From Ligilactobacillus pabuli (GTDB lineage Bacteria > Bacillota > Bacilli > Lactobacillales > Lactobacillaceae), in NCBI RefSeq assembly GCF_022836475.1, contig NZ_BQXH01000003.1, positions 62,001-126,000 on the forward strand: 64,000 nucleotides of DNA, in the 5' to 3' direction. The translations under genes were made by a program, and so were the position numbers. Shown piece by piece: positions 1-9,012 of this stretch; the stretch's first letter is position 1; the number at the start of each line of letters is the position of its first letter. The notes beneath the pieces are model-generated. The model searched no databases. It was given only the letters and a program-made list of their open reading frames with translations, and had not been told where the DNA came from.

Positions 1-563
1 ATTAAGAGATCTCGTTTTTCCAGCAATAACCGTGCCAGCGCTAAACGGGTCTTTTGTCCACCTGAAAGAGAGGAGATCTTCTTGTCGAAATCTTCTTCAT
101 AAAAGTGAAAGCCATGGAGGACCGCACGAATTTCGGCTTCATAACCATAACCATTTTGAGCCGAAAAATCATGCATCAACTGGTCATATTGTTGCAGCAG
201 TCTTTGATAAGCTGCAGATTCATGGTTAGAACCAGTGGCAATTTCTTGTTCCAACTGGTGGATCTGCTTTTCCATCTTGATTAATGGTGCAAAGACTTTG
301 AGCATTTCAGCATAGATCGTGTCATCAGATTGTAAGCCGGTATCCTGGGCTAAATAACCGATCGAAATTCCTTTGCGACTGATAATTTGGCCTTCATCGG
401 GTTCAGTTTCACCCGTGATCATTTTGATTAAAGTTGATTTACCTGCACCATTCGGGCCAACAAGGGCGATCCGTGAATGGTCCTGGATATTTAAATTAAT
501 ATTTTGAAAAAGCGGCTCGCCTGAAAAGAGCCGTGCAACCTGCTGAACTTGTAGTAAAAGCAT
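1..563 (-). CDS. ABC-F family ATPase (YdiF-like), 3' part missing
   Basis: This is the N-terminal 187 residues of an ABC-F protein that runs off the left edge of the window. ATG is at 563-561 with AGGCGGTGA upstream. Visible motifs are Walker A (GPNGAGKS, about residues 36-43) and the ABC signature LSGGQKTRLALARLLL near the break. Between them lies the charged helical arm typical of ABC-F subdomains. ABC-F proteins are soluble, have two ATPase domains and act on ribosomes, in translation or antibiotic protection. In Bacillus subtilis ydiF lies near rex, which fits the divergent rex here. The family is sure; the subfamily is inferred from context. Confidence 0.85.
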   Translation of the reverse strand, partial: MLLLQVQQVARLFSGEPLFQNINLNIQDHSRIALVGPNGAGKSTLIKMITGETEPDEGQIISRKGISIGYLAQDTGLQSDDTIYAEMLKVFAPLIKMEKQIHQLEQEIATGSNHESAAYQRLLQQYDQLMHDFSAQNGYGYEAEIRAVLHGFHFYEEDFDKKISSLSGGQKTRLALARLLLEKRDLL

Positions 564-662
564 AAAAAAGTTCACCGCCTAAATTTTATAGTATACAGAA
601 CTATTTTAGCATACTCACGCAGCATTAATATATCGTCAAAAATTTAAATTTTTTCAGATATG

Positions 663-736
663 TTGTGAAATAATGCACTTTATGCTTGATTGTGAAAGTT
701 AATATGGTAAAATAATTTGAGTGAGCATTTGTGAAA
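663..736 (+). promoter_or_regulatory. rex promoter with TTGTGAAA repeats
   Basis: A probable sigma-A promoter reads TTGATT (686-691), a 16-bp spacer, then TAAAAT (708-713). The octamer TTGTGAAA occurs three times in the same orientation, at 663-670, 690-697 and 729-736. It matches the half-site of the Rex operator (TTGTGAA-N4-TTCACAA). Only the first copy is followed by a degenerate opposite half (TGCACTT). Autoregulation by Rex is therefore plausible but not proven. Confidence 0.5.
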
Positions 737-747
737 GGAGCTTAAAA

Positions 748-1398
748 ATGATTAATTCAAAAATACCTCAGGCAACTGCCAAGAGATTACCAATTTATTA
801 TCGTTACCTAGGTATCTTGTATAATTCAGGCAAAAAGAGGATTTCCTCCACTGAGTTAGCAGAGGCTGTTAAAGTTGATTCGGCAACGATCAGACGTGAT
901 TTTTCTTATTTTGGTGCGCTGGGTAAGCGTGGATACGGTTATGATGTCAAAAGTCTATTAGACTTCTTCAAGAAGACCTTGAACCAAGACAAATTAACGA
1001 ATGTCGCTTTGATTGGTGTGGGGAATTTGGGCCATGCTTTATTAAATTATAATTTTCATGGCAGCAATAACGTTAGAATTAGTGCAGCTTTTGATATTGA
1101 TGACCGGATCACCGGCACAATTCAAAGTGGAGTACCAATTTATCCGATGAACGAAATGAAGGAACAATTAGTTGAACAACAGATCGAAGTTGTGATCTTA
1201 ACTGTGCCATCTCCTGTTGCTCAACGTGTTACTGATGAATTAGTAACGGCTGGGATTAGAGGAATCTTGAACTTTACTCCATTACGGGTCAATGTCCAAG
1301 ATGGCGTTCGGATTCAAAACGTTGATTTGACTAATGAATTACAAACTTTAATTTATTTCTTAAACCATGTGGATCAACCACAAGCATCAACTAAATAA
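748..1398 (+). CDS. rex: Redox-sensing transcriptional repressor Rex
   Basis: Rex senses the NADH/NAD+ ratio and represses fermentation and NADH-oxidising genes when NADH is low. The 216-residue protein has an N-terminal winged helix (about residues 15-70, with [10 protein letters not shown] as recognition region). It is followed by a Rossmann fold with GVGNLG at about 90-95 and a C-terminal swapped helix. I chose ATG 748 because AAAGGAG at 734-740 is correctly spaced for it; an in-frame GTG at 721 has no ribosome site. The gene is monocistronic and divergent from the ABC-F gene. Length and motifs are normal for the family. Confidence 0.95.
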   Translation: MINSKIPQATAKRLPIYYRYLGILYNSGKKRISSTELAEAVKVDSATIRRDFSYFGALGKRGYGYDVKSLLDFFKKTLNQDKLTNVALIGVGNLGHALLNYNFHGSNNVRISAAFDIDDRITGTIQSGVPIYPMNEMKEQLVEQQIEVVILTVPSPVAQRVTDELVTAGIRGILNFTPLRVNVQDGVRIQNVDLTNELQTLIYFLNHVDQPQASTK

Positions 1399-1447
1399 AA
1401 AAATCGCAACAGTGCACTTGTTAAAAAGTAGACTGTTGCGATTTTTT
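1398..1447. terminator. Bidirectional terminator between rex and the CPBP gene
   Basis: AAAAAATCGCAACAGT and its reverse complement (ending at about 1447) form a long stem with an A-run on one side and a T-run on the other, so it can stop both convergent transcripts. It overlaps the stop codons on both sides. Confidence 0.9.
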
Positions 1448-2075
1448 AATTAATTAGTAAAACGAGTAAGTTCATCAGGACATGTGATGTCATCGCTGCG
1501 GATAATTTACCTGTTTTAGCATAGATGAAACACAAAATCAGACCGATCACACTGTAAGTGAGGAAGTGCCCGTCGCCATGAGCTAAAGAAAAGAGCAGAC
1601 TGGAAAAGAGTGCTGCTTGCCAGGGCTTAAACCAGAAGGTCAAGTTGCCAAACAAGACCTTGCGGAAAAGTAATTCCTCAATGATCGGTTCGGTCACAAC
1701 GATCACTAACAGATAGTAGGGGTACTTGGCCGCGATGGCTGTTAGTTGACTGGTGTTTTCAGAAATCACTGGTTGACTCAAAAAAGTGATCTCGAACCAT
1801 AAGAAAATTTTTTGGAAGAGTAATAGGGCTAATGCTCCGCCACCAGCCCAAGCTGTAAACTGCCACCAAACTGGGGCGGCTTTTTCTTCTAACTGGTTTT
1901 GATGGTTAAAGTGTTTGGATAAAAACAGTAAAATTAGCGCACCAGCGAGGTTAATGATCGTTTGCAAGGGATAGAGCAGATCATTATTACTGATCAGGCG
2001 AAAGCTCAGCTGCTGACATAACACTAAGATCAGATAGCCCAGTAATAAACTGAGTGAATTCTTTTTTAAAGTCAC
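1446..2075 (-). CDS. CPBP family intramembrane metalloprotease
   Basis: This 209-residue multi-pass membrane protein belongs to the CPBP (CAAX protease and bacteriocin-processing, formerly Abi) family. The conserved motifs are visible: EELLFR (about 133-138), an FSLAH motif and a C-terminal HVLMN. These supply the glutamate and histidine metal/catalytic residues inside the membrane. Members process or give immunity to bacteriocins in some lactic acid bacteria, but most have no known substrate. I chose GTG at 2075-2073 because AAAGGAG lies eight bases upstream; a GTG at 2084 directly touches that site. It converges with rex and is divergent from groES. The function in this cell is unknown. Confidence 0.85.
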   Translation of the reverse strand: MTLKKNSLSLLLGYLILVLCQQLSFRLISNNDLLYPLQTIINLAGALILLFLSKHFNHQNQLEEKAAPVWWQFTAWAGGGALALLLFQKIFLWFEITFLSQPVISENTSQLTAIAAKYPYYLLVIVVTEPIIEELLFRKVLFGNLTFWFKPWQAALFSSLLFSLAHGDGHFLTYSVIGLILCFIYAKTGKLSAAMTSHVLMNLLVLLIN

Positions 2076-2135
2076 TAGGGACACTCCTTTAAATATTTAG
2101 CTTCCAACATTATAGCATAGTTTGCTGAATGAAAA

Positions 2136-2162
2136 TTAGCACTCTCCGGTGAAGAGTGACAA
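2136..2162 (+). promoter_or_regulatory. CIRCE operator 1 (upstream, imperfect)
   Basis: TTAGCACTC, nine bases, then GAGTGACAA match the HrcA operator TTAGCACTC-N9-GAGTGCTAA with two changes in the right arm. It lies just upstream of the groE -35 box. Confidence 0.85.
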
Positions 2163-2169
2163 AAAAGAC

Positions 2170-2198
2170 TTGCAATTTAAAAATAAAGTGTTTATGAT
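2170..2198 (+). promoter_or_regulatory. groESL sigma-A promoter
   Basis: TTGCAA (2170-2175), a 17-bp spacer and TATGAT (2193-2198). It is bracketed by two CIRCE operators, as expected for HrcA-repressed chaperonin genes. Confidence 0.85.
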
Positions 2199-2214
2199 AA
2201 TAACTGTAATCAAA

Positions 2215-2241
2215 TTAGCACTTAGAGATGTTGAGTGCTAA
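2215..2241 (+). promoter_or_regulatory. CIRCE operator 2 (downstream)
   Basis: TTAGCACTT, nine bases, then GAGTGCTAA: one mismatch to the HrcA consensus. It lies in the 5' untranslated region just before the groES ribosome site, so it may act both as DNA operator and as an mRNA hairpin. Confidence 0.93.
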
Positions 2242-2263
2242 AAAATAATTGGAGGGATCAAGA

Positions 2264-2548
2264 GTGCTGAAACCATTAGGAGACAGAGTTATCCTTGAAG
2301 TTCAAGAAGAAGAAGAACAAACAGTTGGTGGAATTGTTTTAGCAAGTAATGCTAAAGAAAAACCACAAACTGGCAAGGTCGTTGCTGTGGGCGCTGGTCG
2401 TGTCCTAGATAACGGCGAAAAGATTGTACCAGAAGTCAAAGTCGATGACTTAGTAGTTTATGACAAGTACGCTGGGACAGAGGTTTCGAACGACGGTGAA
2501 AAGTATTTAGTTGTTCGTGCCAATGACATCATTGCAGTAGTTGAATAA
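2264..2548 (+). CDS. groES: Co-chaperonin GroES
   Basis: GroES is the 10-kDa heptameric lid of the GroEL folding chamber. The 94-residue product begins [12 protein letters not shown] and contains the mobile loop ([14 protein letters not shown], about 15-30) that contacts GroEL, then the beta-barrel ending in [10 protein letters not shown]. The start is GTG 2264, placed eight bases after GGAGGG (2251-2256); a TTG at 2249 overlaps the ribosome site and is rejected. It is the first gene of the HrcA-regulated groES-groEL operon, 48 bp before groEL. Confidence 0.97.
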   Translation: MLKPLGDRVILEVQEEEEQTVGGIVLASNAKEKPQTGKVVAVGAGRVLDNGEKIVPEVKVDDLVVYDKYAGTEVSNDGEKYLVVRANDIIAVVE

Positions 2549-2596
2549 ACTGTGCAATTGTAGTGGTAACTCTAATTTTTGATGAGGTGAAAATAA

Positions 2597-4222
<1,626 letters not shown>

Positions 4223-4237
4223 TTAAATAGCTAGTTT

Positions 4238-4272
4238 AAAAAGCCAGGGGCATTGTGCTTCTGGCTTTTTAA
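4238..4272 (+). terminator. groEL terminator
   Basis: AAAAAGCCAG and CTGGCTTTTT form the stem, followed by a T-rich tail. Confidence 0.85.
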
Positions 4273-4627
4273 TTGCGGTCAAAAATGTTGTTTGTTCTGA
4301 AAAAATATTTTTGACGTTAATTTTCAAAAAGCCTTAAATAATTTAATGATTTTACCGCCGTTTTTCTAGGAAAAATAAGACTTTTTACCGGTCTGACCTG
4401 GCTGAGAATAATTTAGTTTAGTAGCGAAGATTAACTTTTTCTATCGACTGCAAAATTTTTCTAAAATAATAGCTTGCAACTTTCTAGATGAGTGGAGTAT
4501 TATAAGGTTCGCCTTTAAAAATTAACCAAATCCGGTGGAAAATCAGCGGTATTTTTCGTGCGGTTGACTGGTCATTTAAAGGAGATAAAAATAAAATTTA
4601 ATTTTTTTGATTAAAGGGGTAAAGATT
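4273..4627 (+). promoter_or_regulatory. Long leader region of kimA with two possible promoters
   Basis: Two promoter-like pairs are visible: TTGACG-17-TTAAAT (4311-4339) and TTGCAA-18-TATTAT (4474-4503). The first would give a leader of about 280 nt, the second about 115 nt. Short hairpins are visible (TTTTTC-TAG-GAAAAA near 4371-4385, and AAGG-TTCG-CCTT near 4505-4516). I could not match the region to the ydaO (c-di-AMP) riboswitch that precedes kimA in Bacillus, nor to another class. The start codon is chosen by AAAGGGG at 4613-4619. Confidence 0.45.
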
Positions 4628-6460
4628 ATGTGGCGTTACTTAAAACGGCTGTTGATTGGCAGACCACTCAAAACAGCTGATGAAGGTGGCCAATCATTGA
4701 CCAAGTTTAAAGCACTGGCATTGCTCTCTTCAGATGCACTGTCTTCAGTTGCTTATGGGACTGAACAAATTACAGCTACGTTGATTATTTTGTCAGCGGC
4801 AGCAACTTGGTATTCGGTTCCTGCTGCGGCCATCGTGTTAGTGTTATTATTTGCGATCACGATGTCTTACCGACAAATCATTCATGCCTACCCATCTGGT
4901 GGTGGGGCTTACGTGGTAGCTACCAAGAACTGGGGTGCCAATGCCGGTTTATTGGCAGGTGGTTCACTGTTAGTCGATTATATGCTGACTGTGGCTGTTT
5001 CAGTGACCTCAGGGACAGAAGCCATTACTTCTGCGATCCCGTTGCTGCGACCATATGCGATTTTGATTTCCGTGATCATCGTGGTCTTTATTATGACCTT
5101 GAATTTAAGAGGAATGCGCGAATCAGCGTCATTTCTGACGGTGCCGGTCTATTTGTTTGTGGTAATGATCGCAGTAATGATCATTTGGGGATTATTCAAT
5201 ATTTTAAGCGGGAACCTTGATTACCAAGCGACTGCTAGTATTGGTGCTCCGGTCAAGGGAATGACGCTAGTCTTATTCTTACGGGCTTTCTCAGCTGGTT
5301 CTTCATCTCTGACAGGGGTCGAAGCAATTAGTAATGCAGTTCCTAATTTTAAGCGGCCTAAAAGAAAGAATGCGGCCAATACTTTATTGATCATGGCAGT
5401 GATTTTGGCGTTATTCTTTGCCAGCATTACATTTTTGAGTTATTACTTGGGGATCTTGCCTAACAGTCATGAAACTGTACTTTCACAAATTGCTGAAGCA
5501 GTCTTTGGCCATGGTGTCGTTTACTATCTCTTGCAGCTGTCGACAGCGATGATTTTAGCCGTAGCAGCTAACACTGGTTTTTCTGCCTTTCCAATCTTAG
5601 CCTATAACCTGGCAAAGGATAAATATATGCCACACATGTTTATGGATAAGGGTGACCGGTTGGGTTATTCCAACGGTATCGTAGCTTTGGCAGTCGGTGC
5701 GATCGTCTTGATCTTTATTTTCCACGGTCAAACGAACCTCTTGATCCCGCTTTACGCAGTGGGTGTTTTCGTACCATTTACACTCTCCCAGTCGGGAATG
5801 ATCATTCATTGGTTCCGTGAACGAGGCAAGCATTGGCTATTAAATTCAAGCTTTAACCTGTTAGGCGCTGTGATTTCCTTGGCCTTAGTCGTATTCTTGT
5901 TCTGGCTGCATTTTCCAAATGTTTGGCCATACTTGATCATTATGCCGGTCCTGTTATTTATCTTTTATCGGGTCCATCGCCACTATGTTGAAGTTGCTGA
6001 ACAGTTGCGAGTTAATGCTGAAGTCCAGCAATTACATGACTACAGTGGGGCAACAGTAATCGTTTTGGTTAGTTCAGTAACTCATGTGACGACGGGGGCG
6101 ATCAATTACGCCCGTTCGATCAGTAACAACGTGATCGCGATGCATGTTTCATTTGATACGAATCCGAAAAAAGAACATGAGACTGCCAAAGAGTTTAAAG
6201 AATCTTTCCCAGAAGTGCGCTTTGTGGATCTACATTCGTCATATCGTTCAGTTGTAGCACCTGTACTGCGTTTCTGTGATGTGATTGCTAAAAACTCAGC
6301 AGAGCGAAATGATTCTGTGACAGTCATTGTGCCACAGTTTGTTCCACGGAAGCCATGGCAAAACATTTTGCATAACCAAACAGCTTTCCGTTTAAGAAAC
6401 TCACTGAATACACGAGAAAACATTATCGTTTCCACCTATAACTATCATTTGAAAAAATAA
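4628..6460 (+). CDS. kimA: KimA-type potassium importer (APC superfamily)
   Basis: This 610-residue APC-superfamily transporter has about 12 membrane segments (residues 40-460) and a cytoplasmic C-terminal domain (about 465-610). The N-terminal stretch with LTKFKALALLSSDALSSVAY, the YPSGGGAYVV motif and GGSLLVDY closely resemble B. subtilis KimA (YdaO), a high-affinity potassium-proton symporter inhibited by c-di-AMP. ATG 4628 was chosen from the AAAGGGG site. The gene stands alone between terminators. The diadenylate cyclase cdaA is also in this window at 53678. Potassium specificity is inferred from homology. Confidence 0.88.
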   Translation: MWRYLKRLLIGRPLKTADEGGQSLTKFKALALLSSDALSSVAYGTEQITATLIILSAAATWYSVPAAAIVLVLLFAITMSYRQIIHAYPSGGGAYVVATKNWGANAGLLAGGSLLVDYMLTVAVSVTSGTEAITSAIPLLRPYAILISVIIVVFIMTLNLRGMRESASFLTVPVYLFVVMIAVMIIWGLFNILSGNLDYQATASIGAPVKGMTLVLFLRAFSAGSSSLTGVEAISNAVPNFKRPKRKNAANTLLIMAVILALFFASITFLSYYLGILPNSHETVLSQIAEAVFGHGVVYYLLQLSTAMILAVAANTGFSAFPILAYNLAKDKYMPHMFMDKGDRLGYSNGIVALAVGAIVLIFIFHGQTNLLIPLYAVGVFVPFTLSQSGMIIHWFRERGKHWLLNSSFNLLGAVISLALVVFLFWLHFPNVWPYLIIMPVLLFIFYRVHRHYVEVAEQLRVNAEVQQLHDYSGATVIVLVSSVTHVTTGAINYARSISNNVIAMHVSFDTNPKKEHETAKEFKESFPEVRFVDLHSSYRSVVAPVLRFCDVIAKNSAERNDSVTVIVPQFVPRKPWQNILHNQTAFRLRNSLNTRENIIVSTYNYHLKK

Positions 6461-6464
6461 ACAA

Positions 6465-6508
6465 GCAAAAAACCTGTTAGTCTGAATTTTGACTAACAGG
6501 TTTTTTTG
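6465..6508 (+). terminator. kimA terminator
   Basis: AAAAAACCTGTTAGTC, an 8-nt loop and GACTAACAGGTTTTTTT: a strong stem with a T-run. Confidence 0.95.
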
Positions 6509-6528
6509 GATGCGCTGAAAGGGGGGAT

Positions 6529-6584
6529 TGTAGTTGAACTCCTCTAGTGCTCGAGTCCTCCCGATTCACTCCGCTCTGTGATTT
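6529..6584 (+). repeat. Palindromic element, unit 0 (internally deleted)
   Basis: A shortened copy of the 123-bp element: a degenerate head (TAGTTGAACTCC) is joined directly to the right half (GTGCTCGAGTCCTCCC then ATTCACTCCGCTCTGTG). The central hairpin is missing. It lies between the kimA terminator and the three complete units. Confidence 0.75.
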
Positions 6585-6706
6585 TAGTCGAGCTCCACAA
6601 ACCAGGCTTTTCCGCCTAGCTAAGACCAGCCTTCAATGCCGAAACCGCATTAAAGACTAGTCTCGACTAGTGCTCGAGTCCTCCCGGTTTGCTCCGCTCT
6701 GTGATT
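6585..6706 (+). repeat. Palindromic element, unit 1
   Basis: 122 bp. Head TAGTCGAGCTCC, outer arm CAAACC pairing with GGTTTG, conserved TTCCGCC, central hairpin CTTCAATGCC/CGCATTAAAG, conserved GTGCTCG, tail TCCGCTCTGTG. It is tandem with units 2 and 3. Confidence 0.85.
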
Positions 6707-6829
6707 TAGTCGAGCTCCGTGAGGCAAGAGATTCCGCTTATCCCGTCCCAACCTTCAATGCCAAGAACGCATTAAAGGTTAGGCCACGATCATGCTCGTC
6801 TCTTAAGCGCCTCACTCCGCTCTGTGATT
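6707..6829 (+). repeat. Palindromic element, unit 2
   Basis: 123 bp. The head and tail are the same as in unit 1, but the outer arms are GTGAGGC/GCCTCAC and AAGAGA/TCTCTT. The central hairpin is AACCTTCAATGCC/CGCATTAAAGGTT. The arms differ from unit 1 yet still pair. Confidence 0.88.
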
Positions 6830-6953
6830 TAGTCGAGCTCCAAAACTCAGAAGATTCCGCTTAAAAAGCAAGGGCCTTTAATGCCGAAATCGCATTTAAG
6901 GTCCTTGCTCCTTAATGCTCGTCTTCTAAACGAGTTTTTCCGCTCTGTGATTT
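6830..6953 (+). repeat. Palindromic element, unit 3
   Basis: 124 bp. Outer arms AAAACTC/GAGTTTT and AGAAGA/TCTTCT, inner arm GCAAGGGCC/GGTCCTTGC around AATGCC/CGCATT. Its tail runs into the stop codon of yigZ on the other strand. A 64-codon open frame over units 1-3 is only repeat DNA and is not a gene. Confidence 0.88.
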
Positions 6954-7609
6954 TAGTACCGTGCTGGTTTATTTGCTAAATCATAATCAAGTTCATGGTA
7001 AACTTCTTCACCCTTGACGAAAGTAACTTGAGCGTTTAAAAAATCATTGATCAAACTAGTCTTTTCTTCGTATTCTGGGGTGTTTAATGCCAGCGTGAGC
7101 GTTACTTTGTCAGTATATTCTGTCTCAAGGATCGTAATGTTTTGTTCGGCTAAGAAGTGTTCAAGTTGTCCTTGTAACGGATATGCGATGGTCACCGCGA
7201 CTTCTGTTTGTGGTGCACGGACCACCACACCCAAAGCATTTACAGCTTGTGAAGTTGCATTGCTGTATGCCCGAATTAGTCCGCCAGCCCCTAACTTGAT
7301 CCCACCAAAATATCGGGTGACAACGGCTGTGACATTGCGGAGTTCTAGTTGTTCTAAGACATTTAAAATTGGAGCTCCTGCGGTACCAGATGGTTCACCG
7401 TTATCATTTTGCTTCATGACTTCATTTTTTAGGCCTAAAACGTAGGCATAACAGTTATGAGTAGCAGAAGAATGTTCTTGTTTAATTTGCTCGATAAAAG
7501 CTTCAGCTTCTGCTTTAGTTTCTGTCCGCGCAATGTTACAGATAAACTGTGATTTTTTAATGTCGATTTCGTGATTACCAGCTGTTTTTATGGTCAGGTA
7601 AGGTTGCAT
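6953..7609 (-). CDS. yigZ: YigZ/IMPACT family protein
   Basis: A 218-residue member of the YigZ (UPF0029, IMPACT) family with an N-terminal domain containing the EHSSATHNCYAYVLG motif and GEPSGTAGAPIL. A C-terminal DUF1949 ferredoxin-like domain follows (about 140-205). IMPACT proteins are linked to translation control, and YigZ-type proteins may bind nucleic acid; no enzymatic activity is established. ATG 7609 has TAAAGGAGG upstream. The gene is divergent from comFA, and its stop codon abuts the palindromic array, which would be its 3' untranslated region. Confidence 0.9.
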   Translation of the reverse strand: MQPYLTIKTAGNHEIDIKKSQFICNIARTETKAEAEAFIEQIKQEHSSATHNCYAYVLGLKNEVMKQNDNGEPSGTAGAPILNVLEQLELRNVTAVVTRYFGGIKLGAGGLIRAYSNATSQAVNALGVVVRAPQTEVAVTIAYPLQGQLEHFLAEQNITILETEYTDKVTLTLALNTPEYEEKTSLINDFLNAQVTFVKGEEVYHELDYDLANKPARY

Positions 7610-7677
7610 AAAAAAATTGTCCTCCTTTAGATCAAAATGCGTTTTTTTTGCGTATCTACTAGTTGAGGTGAAATAGT

Positions 7678-9012
7678 ATGGAAATTAATGATGTCGCGGG
7701 CCGCTTGTTACTGGAAACCGAATTGACCCCTGAATTACGCCAACAGTTGGCCAAACAGGCCCAACCAGCAATAATTAGTCAGGGAAAATTTATTGTCTGC
7801 CAGCGTTGCTTGACGCGAACCCCGAAACTAGCAGCAAGTTTACCGAATGGTCAGTATTACTGTCCAGCTTGTTTGTTACTAGGCCGAGTTAGTTCAGCTA
7901 ATCAATTATACCATTTATCAGAAAAAAATTTATTTTCCCCCTTGCAGCAGTCGCCGCTAGTTTGGCAGGGGAAACTGTCAGCCTTTCAAGCAGAATGTTC
8001 GGCTCAATTATCCAGTGCTAGTGAAAAGACAGGGCGGTATCTCTTATGGGCTGTGACAGGCGCGGGGAAAACGGAGATGCTGTTTCCAACGCTCGAAAAA
8101 GCTTTTTTAGCTGGCAAACGGGTCTGTTTAGCTTCACCGCGAGTAGACGTTTGTAATGAACTTTATCCACGGTTGTGTGCGGCCTTTACAGGGATCGAAC
8201 CGACTTTATTACATGGGCATACAAAGCAAGTTTATCATTATAGTCAACTCACGATCTGTACCACCCACCAACTGTTACGGTTTCAACATGCTTTTGATTT
8301 ATTGATCATTGATGAAGTTGATGCTTTTCCGTTTCGCGGCAATCAAATGTTGGGTCAAGCTGCGACAAGAGCTGTCAAACCGGCAGGGTGTCTGGTTTAT
8401 CTAACGGCAACGCCGACTCCTGAACTACTGGCGTTGGTCAAACGAGGCCAGTTATCAGTTTCATATTTACCGTTGCGCTTTCACCAGCATCTCTTGCCGG
8501 TCCCAGTCGTATGGTTGTTACCAAACTGGCAGCGAGACCTAGCAGCCAGTAAATTACCGTTAAGAATTACTAGGGTGCTGCAAAAATGGGGTAAGTCGCA
8601 ACAGCCATTCTTAGTCTTTGTGCCCAGCTTACGATTGTTATTACCAGTTTTGGAAGTGCTTCAACAGCTCTTACCGCCAGCGGTTCGTGGTGAGTCGGTG
8701 TATTCAGCTGATGCACAGCGAATCGAAAAGGTCCAAGCCTTGCGGGACCACCGGCTGAATTATTTGGTCACGACCACGATTTTAGAGCGGGGGGTCACTT
8801 TTCCGGCCTTAAACGTCTTAGTTTTAGGTGCCGACCACCAGACGTTTTCCACAGCAGCCTTGGTGCAAATTGCAGGGCGAGTTGGGCGCAGTGCTGAGCA
8901 TCCAACGGGGGACGTGCTTTTTATTTGCAGCGACCATGTCAAAAATGTCCGTGCTGCACTGCAACAAATTCAAGGCTTAAATCGGAAAGGGGAGAAGTTA
9001 TTGCATGGCTAA
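7678..9012 (+). CDS. comFA: Competence DNA translocase ATPase ComFA
   Basis: ComFA is a DEAD-type superfamily 2 ATPase that helps pull single-stranded DNA into the cell during transformation. The 444-residue protein has a four-cysteine zinc site (C41, C44, C62, C65), Walker A (TGAGKTE, about 128-134), a DEVD Walker B (about 212-215), an LTATPT motif III and a C-terminal helicase domain with QIAGRVGRS. ATG 7678 follows TTGAGGTG. Eight bases overlap comFC, so the two are translationally coupled. The gene appears intact; no competence regulator site was identified. Confidence 0.93.
   Translation: MEINDVAGRLLLETELTPELRQQLAKQAQPAIISQGKFIVCQRCLTRTPKLAASLPNGQYYCPACLLLGRVSSANQLYHLSEKNLFSPLQQSPLVWQGKLSAFQAECSAQLSSASEKTGRYLLWAVTGAGKTEMLFPTLEKAFLAGKRVCLASPRVDVCNELYPRLCAAFTGIEPTLLHGHTKQVYHYSQLTICTTHQLLRFQHAFDLLIIDEVDAFPFRGNQMLGQAATRAVKPAGCLVYLTATPTPELLALVKRGQLSVSYLPLRFHQHLLPVPVVWLLPNWQRDLAASKLPLRITRVLQKWGKSQQPFLVFVPSLRLLLPVLEVLQQLLPPAVRGESVYSADAQRIEKVQALRDHRLNYLVTTTILERGVTFPALNVLVLGADHQTFSTAALVQIAGRVGRSAEHPTGDVLFICSDHVKNVRAALQQIQGLNRKGEKLLHG

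Noticed and set aside
32-229. 65-codon plus-strand reading frame
   Set aside because: It is a shadow of the ABC-F gene on the minus strand, which has clear Walker A and signature motifs.
4390-4440. TPP riboswitch upstream of kimA
   Set aside because: ACCTG...CTGAGAATAAT...GCGAAG resembles pieces of the THI box, but the order is wrong, the GGG-rich 5' half is missing and the downstream gene is not a thiamine gene.
6670-6864. Open reading frame of 64 codons in the repeat array
   Set aside because: It spans units 1-3 of the palindromic element, has no ribosome site and its periodic sequence follows the repeat, not a protein.
6529-6953. CRISPR array
   Set aside because: Units of about 123 bp are contiguous and palindromic with no unique spacers, and no cas gene is in the window.
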